A DNA stretch of 19,348 bases, taken from Prevotellaceae bacterium UBA5903 (GTDB lineage Bacteria > Bacteroidota > Bacteroidia > Bacteroidales > Bacteroidaceae). The stretch covers positions 1-19,348 of the forward strand of contig DJEH01000061.1 of NCBI GenBank assembly GCA_002431845.1, in the 5' to 3' direction. The notes beneath the pieces are model-generated. The model was not told where the DNA came from. It was given only the letters and a program-made list of their open reading frames with translations, and did not search any database. A program made the position numbers and the translations under genes. Shown here in pieces: positions 8,250-15,199 of the stretch (positions are counted from its first letter, which is position 1; every line of letters starts with the position of its first letter).

Positions 8250-9668
8250 TTAGCGTGTTACAACCACCTTTTGTCCGTTTACGATGTAAATACCAGTTGG
8301 CACATCCCAAGTTTGTGTGCCGTTTAATGTTTTGTTGGCAATAGTAGCCCCTTTGATGTCTGTAATATGTATGGGGGTGGCAACAGATGTTATGATAGTA
8401 ATACCTCCATCTGTGGTGTTGATAGCATAAGTTTGTCCGTTGTTGTCGGCAACATTGTAGATTGCATCAATAACATTACCCACATTGAAGCGCGAAGTAC
8501 AGAATGTAATGCCAGGGAATGTGCTACAAGTAGCTTCAAGACGTATGCCCGCATGCGGGGTCTTAAATGTGTATTGTCGGCGAGAGTCGGTATAGTCGGT
8601 TCCTTTAGCCAAAACATTGCCTTTGTTGTCTACAAACTTTACGTTTGTACTTATGTTGCTTTCAAATCCATTTTTTAATAGCAATGCGCTGAGGTCTATA
8701 GGTGTGTTGAGTTCATAGCTCTCATCCAATTCGTAGTCAGTTTGTGGCGCATAAACAAAGTCGGTGAGCAACGAGCGAGTGGGTAGCGAACCAGGGAATA
8801 GTTGATTATCGTTGAGATAAGCGTATTTCAAACTTTTTTTATTGTTAGTTACATCCCACTGTATGCTTGTAAGTTTGTTATGGTCTGCAGCAATTGTGCG
8901 GAGCAAAGGCGCACCATTCGATAGATTAAGCGTTTGGATTTCGTTATTGTCAATCCACAAGTCGGTGAGTTGTGGTTGCTTGATAAGTGTAATAGCAGAG
9001 AGTTTGTTGCCCGAAAGTACCAATGAGTGGAAGTTATTGCAATTGCTGAGCGATATAGAAGAGAAATTATTGTTCTGTGCCCAGTAGTTTTTAGTATTGC
9101 GTAACACCGAGGCAGGCAATGCTGAAGAGAGTTGGTTGTTAGCCACCACAAGGTTGTCAAAGCGTGCTGTTGAAGCCACACTAAAACTGGTAGATGTGAG
9201 GTTGTTGTTTGCTACATTAAGGTTTTTCAACGCAATGTTGTCAGTAAGCGCAAGAAATGTAAGCTCGTTGTCTTGTACATCAAGGTCGGTAAGCTTTTTA
9301 AGTTTGTACACGTAGAGCGATGTTAGCTTGTTGTCAGCAGCATATAGCGATTTTATTTCGGGGGCAGCATCTACATTCAAATCGGTAAGTTTATCGCCTT
9401 GTACGTATAGAGAAGTAATGTTGCCTTCGGTTGAAGATAATGTAAATTTGCGGCTCTTTACGGCAATGGTTTGAAGCGACCCATTACATACAATTGTTTG
9501 TTTTTCGCCGTTTTCCCAAATAATTTCAGCTTTCAAATCGGCATTTAAAGCGATTTGTATTGTCTCGCCAATAGGAGTTGCAGTGGCGAGGCGTACCTCA
9601 TCGGCATGAAGCGGAGCAATGCTCATGAGCAAAGCCGAAGTGAGAATGAAAGGTATTTTTTTATGCAT
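8250..9668 (-). CDS. Secreted leucine-rich-repeat protein with T9SS-like C-terminal domain
   Basis: Probably a surface binding protein. The start at 9668 (MHKKIPFILTSALLMS..., 472 aa) gives a clean signal peptide. An ATG 14 codons earlier at 9710 lies on the promoter -7 box and is rejected. Leucine-rich repeats of about 21 residues run over roughly 84-301, seen as 'LTDLNVDAAPEIKSLYAADN', 'LTDLDVQDNEL', 'LKNLNVANNNL', 'FHSLVLSGNKL' and 'LTDLWIDNNEI'. A beta-rich domain follows (about 310-400). The final 50 residues ('HITDIKGATI...TGIYIVNGQKVVVTR') look like a type IX secretion sorting domain. It is the first gene of an apparent operon with the M60 peptidase. The repeat class resembles internalin- and BspA-type adhesins, but the ligand cannot be read from sequence. 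Confidence 0.82.
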   Translation of the reverse strand: MHKKIPFILTSALLMSIAPLHADEVRLATATPIGETIQIALNADLKAEIIWENGEKQTIVCNGSLQTIAVKSRKFTLSSTEGNITSLYVQGDKLTDLNVDAAPEIKSLYAADNKLTSLYVYKLKKLTDLDVQDNELTFLALTDNIALKNLNVANNNLTSTSFSVASTARFDNLVVANNQLSSALPASVLRNTKNYWAQNNNFSSISLSNCNNFHSLVLSGNKLSAITLIKQPQLTDLWIDNNEIQTLNLSNGAPLLRTIAADHNKLTSIQWDVTNNKKSLKYAYLNDNQLFPGSLPTRSLLTDFVYAPQTDYELDESYELNTPIDLSALLLKNGFESNISTNVKFVDNKGNVLAKGTDYTDSRRQYTFKTPHAGIRLEATCSTFPGITFCTSRFNVGNVIDAIYNVADNNGQTYAINTTDGGITIITSVATPIHITDIKGATIANKTLNGTQTWDVPTGIYIVNGQKVVVTR

Positions 9669-9707
9669 ATTGGTAGTGTTAGACTTGAAATGTAAGTGTT
9701 TACTTGG

Positions 9708-9715
9708 CAAATATA
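9708..9715 (-). promoter_or_regulatory. -7 promoter box of the LRR-M60 operon
   Basis: On the minus strand the sequence is TATATTTG, a perfect match to TAnnTTTG. Transcription would start near 9701, about 33 nt before ATG 9668. No TTG stands at the expected -33 position. The box covers the upstream ATG at 9710, which supports the downstream start. Confidence 0.55.
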
Positions 9716-9798
9716 AGGAAAAGTTTTGATTATAATTAATGAACTTAGGTAGGTGCTTACTAAAAATGTTTATCCTTATATAGTAAAATATTGTTTTC

Positions 9799-10464
9799 TT
9801 ACGGCTTCACTTCATCAATTTTCAAAGAAAGATGAAGTTCATTTGATATTTTTTTAAGATCATCTATTTTCGTAGAATTGGCTATGTTTGAATAAACAAA
9901 CCATCCATCCACTTCGTGTTGCCATATTCGCTTCGGTGTCAACGGCCTTTTCTTTTTGCCTACAAGATGATAGCCGCAATGAATGATGTTAAGTTTTGAA
10001 ATGCGTTCTAAACCTATTATTTTGAGCGTTTCTACAAATGTATCAATAGCATAGTTTTTCCATACTATCGTACCGTTGGGAAATGTTACACGCATTCCTT
10101 TTGTTGGGCTTTCAATATGTTTGGTTGGCTCATGAACTTCTGCAGGTTCAACCTTCACAGAACTTGATAAAGGTATACCCACCTTTGGTGTTAAAGTTTT
10201 CGCACCTGTTATCTCGCTAATTCTTGCTTTGCGCGAAAGTGCCACACGCAACGGATTGCCTGGATGATATTCAACAACTAGTATAAGGTCACGTTGTATT
10301 TCGCTGAGTTGTGGCTCAATGGTTTGGCTCAAAGCGGGTAGAACCTCCTCTTTGATTATTTTTTCTTCCAAAGAGTCTGCTGCAGCCAATAGCTTATCAT
10401 CTACAGGAAGTTTCATATCCCTCAACGATTTAAGTGTAGTATACAGTTCCTTTAGTGTAGCCAT
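9799..10464 (-). CDS. Hypothetical protein, 221 aa, helical N-terminus and conserved-looking C-terminal module
   Basis: I do not recognise this protein. It has no signal peptide or membrane segment, so it is probably cytoplasmic. Residues 1-60 are predicted helical and charged (possible short coiled coil). Residues 61-120 are a less ordered linker rich in P, E and K. Residues 123-217 look like a folded module: 'GMRVTFPNGTIVWKNYAIDT', then a helix 'FVETLKIIGLERISKL', a strand 'NIIHCGYHLV', a basic patch KKKRPLTPKR, and a final 'WFVYSNIANSTKIDDLKKIS'. I associate modules of this shape with proteins encoded near restriction-modification genes, but that is memory of a pattern, not a match. None is visible here. 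It stands alone between ClpB and the LRR operon, with its own -7 box candidate. Confidence 0.7.
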   Translation of the reverse strand: MATLKELYTTLKSLRDMKLPVDDKLLAAADSLEEKIIKEEVLPALSQTIEPQLSEIQRDLILVVEYHPGNPLRVALSRKARISEITGAKTLTPKVGIPLSSSVKVEPAEVHEPTKHIESPTKGMRVTFPNGTIVWKNYAIDTFVETLKIIGLERISKLNIIHCGYHLVGKKKRPLTPKRIWQHEVDGWFVYSNIANSTKIDDLKKISNELHLSLKIDEVKP

Positions 10465-10599
10465 AACATATATATGTTTTTCAATATTTTACTTTATTTC
10501 CCTGTAAGGTTTTATATACAAGTTGAAAGCAGTTGTTTTACAAACAAAGGAATGAAATAATCTCTGTTTTAATTTTGCTGTTTTCGTTGTGCTTAAAAG

Positions 10600-10607
10600 C
10601 AAAGGTA
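10600..10607 (-). promoter_or_regulatory. -7 box candidate for the 221-aa gene
   Basis: The minus strand reads TACCTTTG, a full match to TAnnTTTG and identical to the box before the HU-like gene. It would give a leader of about 130 nt. No TTG lies at the expected -33 distance. The leader ends in a 14-bp perfect AT palindrome, 10465-10478, directly against the start codon. Confidence 0.4.
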
Positions 10608-10623
10608 ACAAATTAACACACAA

Positions 10624-10671
10624 AAAAAAGACTGCTACAAGTATTTTCTTTAGCTTATAGCAGTCTTTTTT
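10624..10671 (-). terminator. Intrinsic terminator after clpB
   Basis: Arms 10624-10637 (aaaaaagactgcta) and 10658-10671 (tagcagtctttttt) are perfectly complementary over 14 bp around a 20-nt loop. On the minus strand the GC-containing stem is followed by a T-run. It begins 28 nt after the clpB stop codon. Confidence 0.92.
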
Positions 10672-10699
10672 ATATAGGATATATCTCAGAAGAGATTTT

Positions 10700-13300
10700 T
10701 TAGTTCTTAAACGTAAGTGCTTCGCCACTAACATCCACGTGGATAGGCTTTGTCTTGTCTACAGTGCCTGCAAGTAGAGCCTTACTCAAGTCGTTAAGCA
10801 ACATACGTTGTAATGCACGTTTTACAGGACGAGCGCCGAATTCGGGGTCGAAACCAGCCTTTGCAACCAATTTGATAGCTGCATCTGAAACATCGAGATG
10901 CACATCTTGGTCGGTCAAGAGTTTTTGTATGCCATTTACTTGCAAGCGAACAATTTGTTCTATTTGTGGTTGCGTAAGTGGCTGGAACATGATGATGTCG
11001 TCAATACGGTTCAAAAACTCAGGACGTATTGTCTTCTTTAGCATGTCAAGCACTTGGACTTTAGTTTCGTCGATGATGCGTGTGCGTTCTTCAGCATTTT
11101 TATTGGCAATAGCCTCAAACTTCTGCTGTATCATGCTCGATCCCATGTTAGATGTCATGATGATAATGGTGTTCTTAAAGTTCACCGTGCGTCCCTTGTT
11201 GTCGGTTAAGCGGCCATCGTCAAGCACTTGAAGCAAGATGTTAAACACATCGGGGTGTGCCTTTTCAATTTCATCAAAGAGCACAACGCTGTATGGTTTG
11301 CGACGTACTGCCTCGGTGAGTTGTCCGCCCTCTTCGTAACCAACGTATCCCGGAGGTGCACCAACAAGACGCGAAACACTAAACTTTTCTTGGTATTCGC
11401 TCATGTCTATACGTGTCATCATGTTTTCGTCGTTGAATAGGTAGTCAGCAAGTGCCTTGGCAAGTTCGGTCTTACCCACACCCGTTGTACCTAAGAAGAT
11501 AAACGAACCTATAGGTCGTTTAGGATCTTGCAATCCAGCACGCGAACGACGTACGGCATCTGCCACGGCTTGTATAGCCTCGTCTTGTCCAACAACACGT
11601 TTGTGAAGTTCGTCTTCAAGGTGTAGTAGTTTCTCCCGTTCGCTCTGTAGCATACGCGTAACAGGTATGCCTGTCCAACGAGCCACCACGTCGGCAATGT
11701 CGTCTGGAGTAACCTCCTCCTTTACCATAGCCTCGGCACCTTGGCGATTTTTGAGTTGTTCTTGCTGAACATTAATGTCGTTCTCAAGTTGTTTGAGTTT
11801 GCCATAGCGTATCTCAGCCACCTTGCCATAGTTGCCTTCGCGTTCAGCACGTTCTGCTTCAAAGCGGAGTTGCTCCATTTGCTGCTTGTCTTGCTGAATT
11901 TTAGAGAGCACTTCCTTTTCGCCTTCCCATTTAGCACGAAAGTCTTTTTCGCGTTCGCTGAGTTCTGCAATCTCTTTGTTCAGTTGTTCAAGTTTTGCAG
12001 TATCGTTCTCGCGTTTGATGGCTTCGCGCTCAATTTCGAGCTGACGTAAGCGACGTGTAATCTCGTCAAGTTCCTCAGGTTGAGAGTCGCGCTCCATGCG
12101 TAGCTTAGCAGCAGCTTCGTCCATAAGGTCGATAGCTTTGTCGGGCAAGAAACGGTCGGTTATGTAACGGTGCGAAAGTTGCACGGCTGCAATGATAGCG
12201 TCGTCTTGAATACGCACCTTGTGGTGGTTTTCGTAGCGTTCTTTCAATCCACGCAAAATGCTAATAGCATCCTCGGGCGAAGGTTCGTCTACCATAACCG
12301 TTTGGAAACGGCGTTCCAATGCTTTATCCTTTTCAAAATACTTTTGATATTCCTCAAGTGTGGTAGCACCAATGCTACGTAATTCGCCACGTGCCAAGGC
12401 TGGTTTCAAAATGTTGGCTGCATCCATAGCGCCCTCGCCTTTACCCGCACCTACCAAGGTGTGAATTTCATCAATAAAGAGGATGATGTCGCCTTGTGCT
12501 TGCGTTACTTCGTTGATAACGCTCTTGAGTCGTTCCTCAAACTCACCTTTGTATTTAGCACCTGCAACAAGTGCGCCCATGTCAAGTGAGAAGAGTTTCT
12601 TGTTTTTCAAGTTCTCAGGCACATCGCCACGAACAATACGCTCAGCCAAACCCTCAACGATGGCGGTTTTACCCGTACCAGGTTCACCGATAAGGATTGG
12701 ATTATTTTTAGTTCGGCGCGAAAGTATCTGTAGCACTCGGCGTATCTCCTCGTCACGACCGATAACAGGGTCGAGCTTGCCCTCGCGAGCTTCTTCAACG
12801 AGGTTGCGTGCATATTTAGACAATGCTTGATAAGTATCCTCGCTGCTCTGTGAGGTAGCTTTTTGTCCACCACGCAACTCCTCAATGGCCTTTTTCAGTC
12901 CATCTGCCGTAATGCCTGCATCTTTCATCATTTGCGAGGCACGGCTATTAACCTCTAGCAAGGCTTGAAGCATAGGTTCAAGACCTACGTAGGTATCACC
13001 ATTTTTGCGAGCGATCTCTTCGGCCTTAAGTGTCACTTGGTTGGCATCTTGGTCAAGATAAGGACTTGAGCCTCCGCTTACACGAGGTTGGTGTTGAATT
13101 TCTTGCTCTACGGCAGCTTGCAGTGCGTGTTCGTTTACTCCAAGTTTGCCAAAGATAAACTTGGTAACGTTTTCACCCACCGATAGCACACCAGCGAGCA
13201 AGTGTATAGGCATTATGGCTTGTTGCCCATTCTTTTGCACACGATCTATAGCCTGTTGAATGGCTTGCTGTGCTTTAATTGTGAAGTTGTCGATATTCAT
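10700..13300 (-). CDS. clpB: ATP-dependent disaggregase ClpB
   Basis: ClpB is a cytoplasmic hexameric Hsp100 chaperone that pulls proteins out of aggregates together with DnaK. The 866-aa length is normal. The N-terminal Clp repeat domain spans about 1-145. NBD1 has Walker A GEPGTGKT at 205-212, Walker B ILFIDE at 273-278 and the ALERRF arginine finger near 328-333. The coiled-coil middle domain that separates ClpB from ClpA and ClpC spans about 400-525. NBD2 has Walker A GTTGVGKT at 604-611, Walker B VVLFDE at 672-677, the RPEFLNR arginine finger at 759-765 and sensor-2 GAR at 822-824. All key residues are present. The second Walker A has T where GPTGVGKT is usual, which should be tolerated. 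The gene appears monocistronic, with a terminator behind it. No CIRCE element is seen upstream, but an ATTGCC-N10-GGCAAT inverted repeat is. Confidence 0.98.
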   Translation of the reverse strand: MNIDNFTIKAQQAIQQAIDRVQKNGQQAIMPIHLLAGVLSVGENVTKFIFGKLGVNEHALQAAVEQEIQHQPRVSGGSSPYLDQDANQVTLKAEEIARKNGDTYVGLEPMLQALLEVNSRASQMMKDAGITADGLKKAIEELRGGQKATSQSSEDTYQALSKYARNLVEEAREGKLDPVIGRDEEIRRVLQILSRRTKNNPILIGEPGTGKTAIVEGLAERIVRGDVPENLKNKKLFSLDMGALVAGAKYKGEFEERLKSVINEVTQAQGDIILFIDEIHTLVGAGKGEGAMDAANILKPALARGELRSIGATTLEEYQKYFEKDKALERRFQTVMVDEPSPEDAISILRGLKERYENHHKVRIQDDAIIAAVQLSHRYITDRFLPDKAIDLMDEAAAKLRMERDSQPEELDEITRRLRQLEIEREAIKRENDTAKLEQLNKEIAELSEREKDFRAKWEGEKEVLSKIQQDKQQMEQLRFEAERAEREGNYGKVAEIRYGKLKQLENDINVQQEQLKNRQGAEAMVKEEVTPDDIADVVARWTGIPVTRMLQSEREKLLHLEDELHKRVVGQDEAIQAVADAVRRSRAGLQDPKRPIGSFIFLGTTGVGKTELAKALADYLFNDENMMTRIDMSEYQEKFSVSRLVGAPPGYVGYEEGGQLTEAVRRKPYSVVLFDEIEKAHPDVFNILLQVLDDGRLTDNKGRTVNFKNTIIIMTSNMGSSMIQQKFEAIANKNAEERTRIIDETKVQVLDMLKKTIRPEFLNRIDDIIMFQPLTQPQIEQIVRLQVNGIQKLLTDQDVHLDVSDAAIKLVAKAGFDPEFGARPVKRALQRMLLNDLSKALLAGTVDKTKPIHVDVSGEALTFKN

Positions 13301-13350
13301 ATATATATTGTTTTTTTGTTTTCAATTTTCGCCTTCTATTATGCAAAGCC

Positions 13351-13372
13351 ATTGCCAATGTTTGCAGGCAAT
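13351..13372. promoter_or_regulatory. Inverted repeat upstream of clpB, candidate operator
   Basis: ATTGCC (13351-13356) and GGCAAT (13367-13372) form a perfect 6-bp inverted repeat with a 10-nt spacer, one helical turn centre to centre. It lies 51-72 nt before the clpB start, where a promoter is expected. It is not the CIRCE consensus. Regulatory function is inference. Confidence 0.35.
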
Positions 13373-13475
13373 CAACCTAATAACAAATGTTAAGAAAAAC
13401 TGCCATTATAGCATGTTATGCGTCGTCAATAGCCATAGTCGTACTGACACTCACCAATTTTTGTCATGCCTTTAT

Positions 13476-13928
13476 CTATGCCACATATTTTCCAAACACT
13501 TTGTTGGCATCCAAGCAAGGGCAGTCTTTGGGAGTGGTGTAGGGTAGGTCGCGGTGTCCCGTTACTTTGGCTTGTGGAAATAAGCAGTGCAGTTCTCTGA
13601 GCAAATAAGCAATCCGTTCGCGTTGTTGAGGCGTAAGGGTGTTGTGAGGTTTACCCATTTCGTCAAGTCCGCCCTCGTAGCAAATGCCTATTGAACAGCG
13701 GTTGTAGGGTATACAATGGGCGCCCACTTCGAGTAGCTTGCGGTGTTGTGTCATGGTGCCATCTTTGCGTATGTAGAAGTGGTATCCTATGGTGCGGAAC
13801 CCCCTTGCCTTGTGGTCGTGTAAGAGTTGATCTACTGTATAGTTGTGATTGCAGCGTGTAGCCGAACAATGTATAATAAAGTATTTCACATCCTTAGCTG
13901 CCATTATATTGTTCTTATTTGTTGTCAT
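13476..13928 (-). CDS. N-acetylmuramoyl-L-alanine amidase, T7-lysozyme/PGRP-like (Amidase_2)
   Basis: Predicted zinc amidase that cuts the bond between N-acetylmuramic acid and L-alanine in peptidoglycan. Start at 13928 (MTTNKNNIMAAKDVKYF) gives 150 aa, near the size of T7 lysozyme. A start at 13904 is also possible, and the longer frame to 13985 would overlap the upstream small gene. In this numbering the T7-like active-site residues are H20 ('FIIHCSAT'), Y49 ('GYHFYI'), H125 ('TGHRDL'), K134 and C136 ('PKDCPC'). H20, H125 and C136 fit the zinc ligands, and Y49 and K134 the catalytic pair. It has no signal peptide, as for phage endolysins, so it needs lysis or a helper to reach the wall. It is last in the cassette after the HU-like and small membrane peptide genes. 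Confidence 0.9.
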   Translation of the reverse strand: MTTNKNNIMAAKDVKYFIIHCSATRCNHNYTVDQLLHDHKARGFRTIGYHFYIRKDGTMTQHRKLLEVGAHCIPYNRCSIGICYEGGLDEMGKPHNTLTPQQRERIAYLLRELHCLFPQAKVTGHRDLPYTTPKDCPCLDANKVFGKYVA

Positions 13929-13969
13929 GATTAAATGTTTTTGAGTGTAAGTGATATTTATAAAAAAAA

Positions 13970-14083
13970 TTAAAGTTTTACGCAACTACTCACGCCCAAA
14001 GCAGTAAGTGCTGCCACAATCGCTTGGATGATAGCATTAACAATTTGCATCCAAGTAATTTTACCATTCTTAGGGTTGTTCAT
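13970..14083 (-). CDS. 37-aa smalltalk-type membrane or lipoprotein-like peptide
   Basis: A short gene from ATG 14083 to TAA 13970 coding MNNPKNGKITWMQIVNAIIQ, then AIVAALTALGVSSCVKL. It matches what I know of the Bacteroidetes 'smalltalk' peptides in size, hydrophobic middle, a C-terminus ending near LG-V-S-S-C, and position between an HU-like gene and an amidase gene. The n-region carries K5 and K8, and residues 13-30 could span the membrane. VSSC at 31-34 fits a lipobox, which would leave a mature peptide of only four residues. No function is established to my knowledge. It lies 41 nt before the amidase start and 24 nt after a terminator hairpin. Confidence 0.8.
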   Translation of the reverse strand: MNNPKNGKITWMQIVNAIIQAIVAALTALGVSSCVKL

Positions 14084-14100
14084 AACGTTGTTGTTTAAAG

Positions 14101-14158
14101 AAAAAATGCACAAGAGGCACTCATAACGAACCACATGGCATATAGTGCCCCTTGTGCA
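14101..14158 (-). terminator. Intrinsic terminator or attenuator between HU-like gene and small peptide gene
   Basis: Arms 14107-14120 (tgcacaagaggcac) and 14145-14158 (gtgccccttgtgca) pair over 14 bp. The one mismatch in DNA becomes a G-U pair in minus-strand RNA. On that strand six Ts follow immediately (plus-strand A-run 14101-14106), so it has the full form of a terminator for the HU-like gene. As no promoter is evident after it, the peptide and amidase genes probably depend on read-through. Confidence 0.85.
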
Positions 14159-14199
14159 AAATAAAGGTTAAAGGTTCTCCCTACAGAGGGTGATAAAAC

Positions 14200-14625
14200 T
14201 TACTCATCTTCTCCCTTATCGTAGTTTACCAACGTAATTTTGTCGGGCAAAAGTTTATAGATACGCTTGCCGTTAATTAGGCTAAACGAAGGGTGGAAAC
14301 TTGGTAAAATTGTATCGACCAACGTAGCATTCACTTCATTTTTGTTTTCAACGCAGGCTTTGGTCTTAAAGCGCAAACTGATGGTACCAAATCCAAGCAA
14401 TTCCACGTCGTACCCCTTCTTAAGGTTCTCTACCACATAGTAGGCATAGCGGTCGAGCACAGCCTTTACATCGCCAGGTGTAGCAGTAGACTCTGCTGAG
14501 ATTTGTTTGGCCACATCGTCGCTTGTGAGCAAACCATAGCTCACTGGACGTACGTTGTACATGATTTTACCAGTGTTTTTACCCATAGTGATTTTGCGAC
14601 TAACTGTTTTATAAGCTTTACTCAT
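14200..14625 (-). CDS. HU-like DNA-binding protein (HU-HIG type)
   Basis: A 141-aa member of the Bacteroidetes family of enlarged HU/IHF-like proteins, expected to bind and bend DNA as a dimer. The first half carries 'VRPVSYGLLTSDDVAKQISA', then 'ATPGDVKAVLDRYAYYVVENLKKGYDVELLGFGTISLRF'. This corresponds to the HU helical body and the start of the beta arm ('G.G.V.L.GFGTF' in HU). The tail is shorter on immunoglobulin-like extension than some family members and ends acidic (DKGEDE). The start at 14625 (MSKAYKTV) is the only sensible one. It is the first gene of the HU, small peptide, amidase cassette. A good promoter lies 80-112 nt upstream, and an inverted repeat in the leader could allow self-regulation. 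Confidence 0.85.
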   Translation of the reverse strand: MSKAYKTVSRKITMGKNTGKIMYNVRPVSYGLLTSDDVAKQISAESTATPGDVKAVLDRYAYYVVENLKKGYDVELLGFGTISLRFKTKACVENKNEVNATLVDTILPSFHPSFSLINGKRIYKLLPDKITLVNYDKGEDE

Positions 14626-14675
14626 AACTGTTTAAAAATTTTAGAGTGTTAATAAATAAAAGTTTGTTTGTGTGT

Positions 14676-14697
14676 ATCAGCCGTTGTGTGTGCTGAT
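14676..14697. promoter_or_regulatory. Inverted repeat in the leader of the HU-like gene
   Basis: ATCAGC (14676-14681) and GCTGAT (14692-14697) form a perfect 6-bp inverted repeat with a 10-nt spacer. It lies at the very start of the predicted transcript, between promoter and gene. It could be a protein-binding site or an RNA hairpin. Confidence 0.4.
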
Positions 14698-14705
14698 TAC
14701 GGTTG

Positions 14706-14737
14706 CAAAGGTAAGGGGATACACCCCCAAAAAGCAA
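14706..14737 (-). promoter_or_regulatory. Bacteroidetes-type promoter of the HU-like gene cassette (TTG-N21-TACCTTTG)
   Basis: On the minus strand TTG (14737-14735) is followed after 21 nt by TACCTTTG (14713-14706), matching the Bacteroidetes consensus in both boxes and spacing. Transcription would start near 14700, leaving a leader of about 75 nt. Confidence 0.6.
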
Positions 14738-14739
14738 GT

Positions 14740-15120
14740 GTATTCATTCCCGTTCACTCACTATTTACTCTGCAATTATTTTGCTTATTATTAACACAGT
14801 ATGGAGACGTTTGTGTGGCAGCATATTACCCTAAATTAGAGGGCTACTTTTTTATGATAAGGTATTAGGTTAATGAGCACTTTTATTTTAGGTTGGCAGT
14901 ATTTCTGGGTAAACCCATATAGGTTATGTTCGCCTAATCGCTCCTATTAATATATAATGCTATTCGGTAAAACTCAAAAGAGCACAAATATCCTTCCCGA
15001 AGTTCTGTAAAATAGTCCCCTTTGAAGTTTCTAAATTCAAAAGTACTCCCCCCTTATCAAAATATCGCAAAAAATGAGTTACTTATTTGTCGTTAATGGG
15101 TATGTGTAAATATGCTAATA
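14740..15120. other. Non-coding stretch between the amidase cassette and the lpx operon
   Basis: I see no gene here. The short plus-strand frame over 14668-14868 has no recognisable product or leader. The only structure noted is a pair of similar blocks at 15009-15020 (aaaatagtcccc) and 15039-15051 (aaaagtactcccc). An inverted repeat lies between them, 15020-15026 with 15036-15043. These resemble the repeated ends of some insertion sequences. Confidence 0.55.
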
Positions 15121-15165
15121 TACAACAAAAACAGGGAGCAACATTTGCTCCCTGTTTTTGTTGTA
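15121..15165. terminator. Long perfect hairpin, terminator of the lpx operon
   Basis: Arms 15121-15140 and 15146-15165 are perfectly complementary over 20 bp, 21 counting the closing A-T pair of the loop. The stem top is GGGAGCA paired with TGCTCCC, and its lower part is AT-rich (CTGTTTTTGTTGTA), giving a T-rich 3' side on both strands. It lies 35 nt after the stop codon of the last gene of the operon. Confidence 0.9.
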
Positions 15166-15199
15166 ACCCTATCTTTAAATTGATAAAAGTCGTTGTTGC

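Noticed and set aside
8842..9181. Overlapping short frames on both strands inside the LRR gene
   Set aside because: They arise from the repetitive LRR codons; no leader, promoter or recognisable protein supports them.
9757..9786. TTACTA...TAGTAA inverted repeat after the 221-aa gene
   Set aside because: Only 6 AT-rich base pairs with an 18-nt spacer and no T-run; too weak to call a terminator.
14668..14868. 66-codon plus-strand frame beside the HU-like gene
   Set aside because: It overlaps the minus-strand promoter and leader, has low-complexity Cys-rich translation and no upstream signal.
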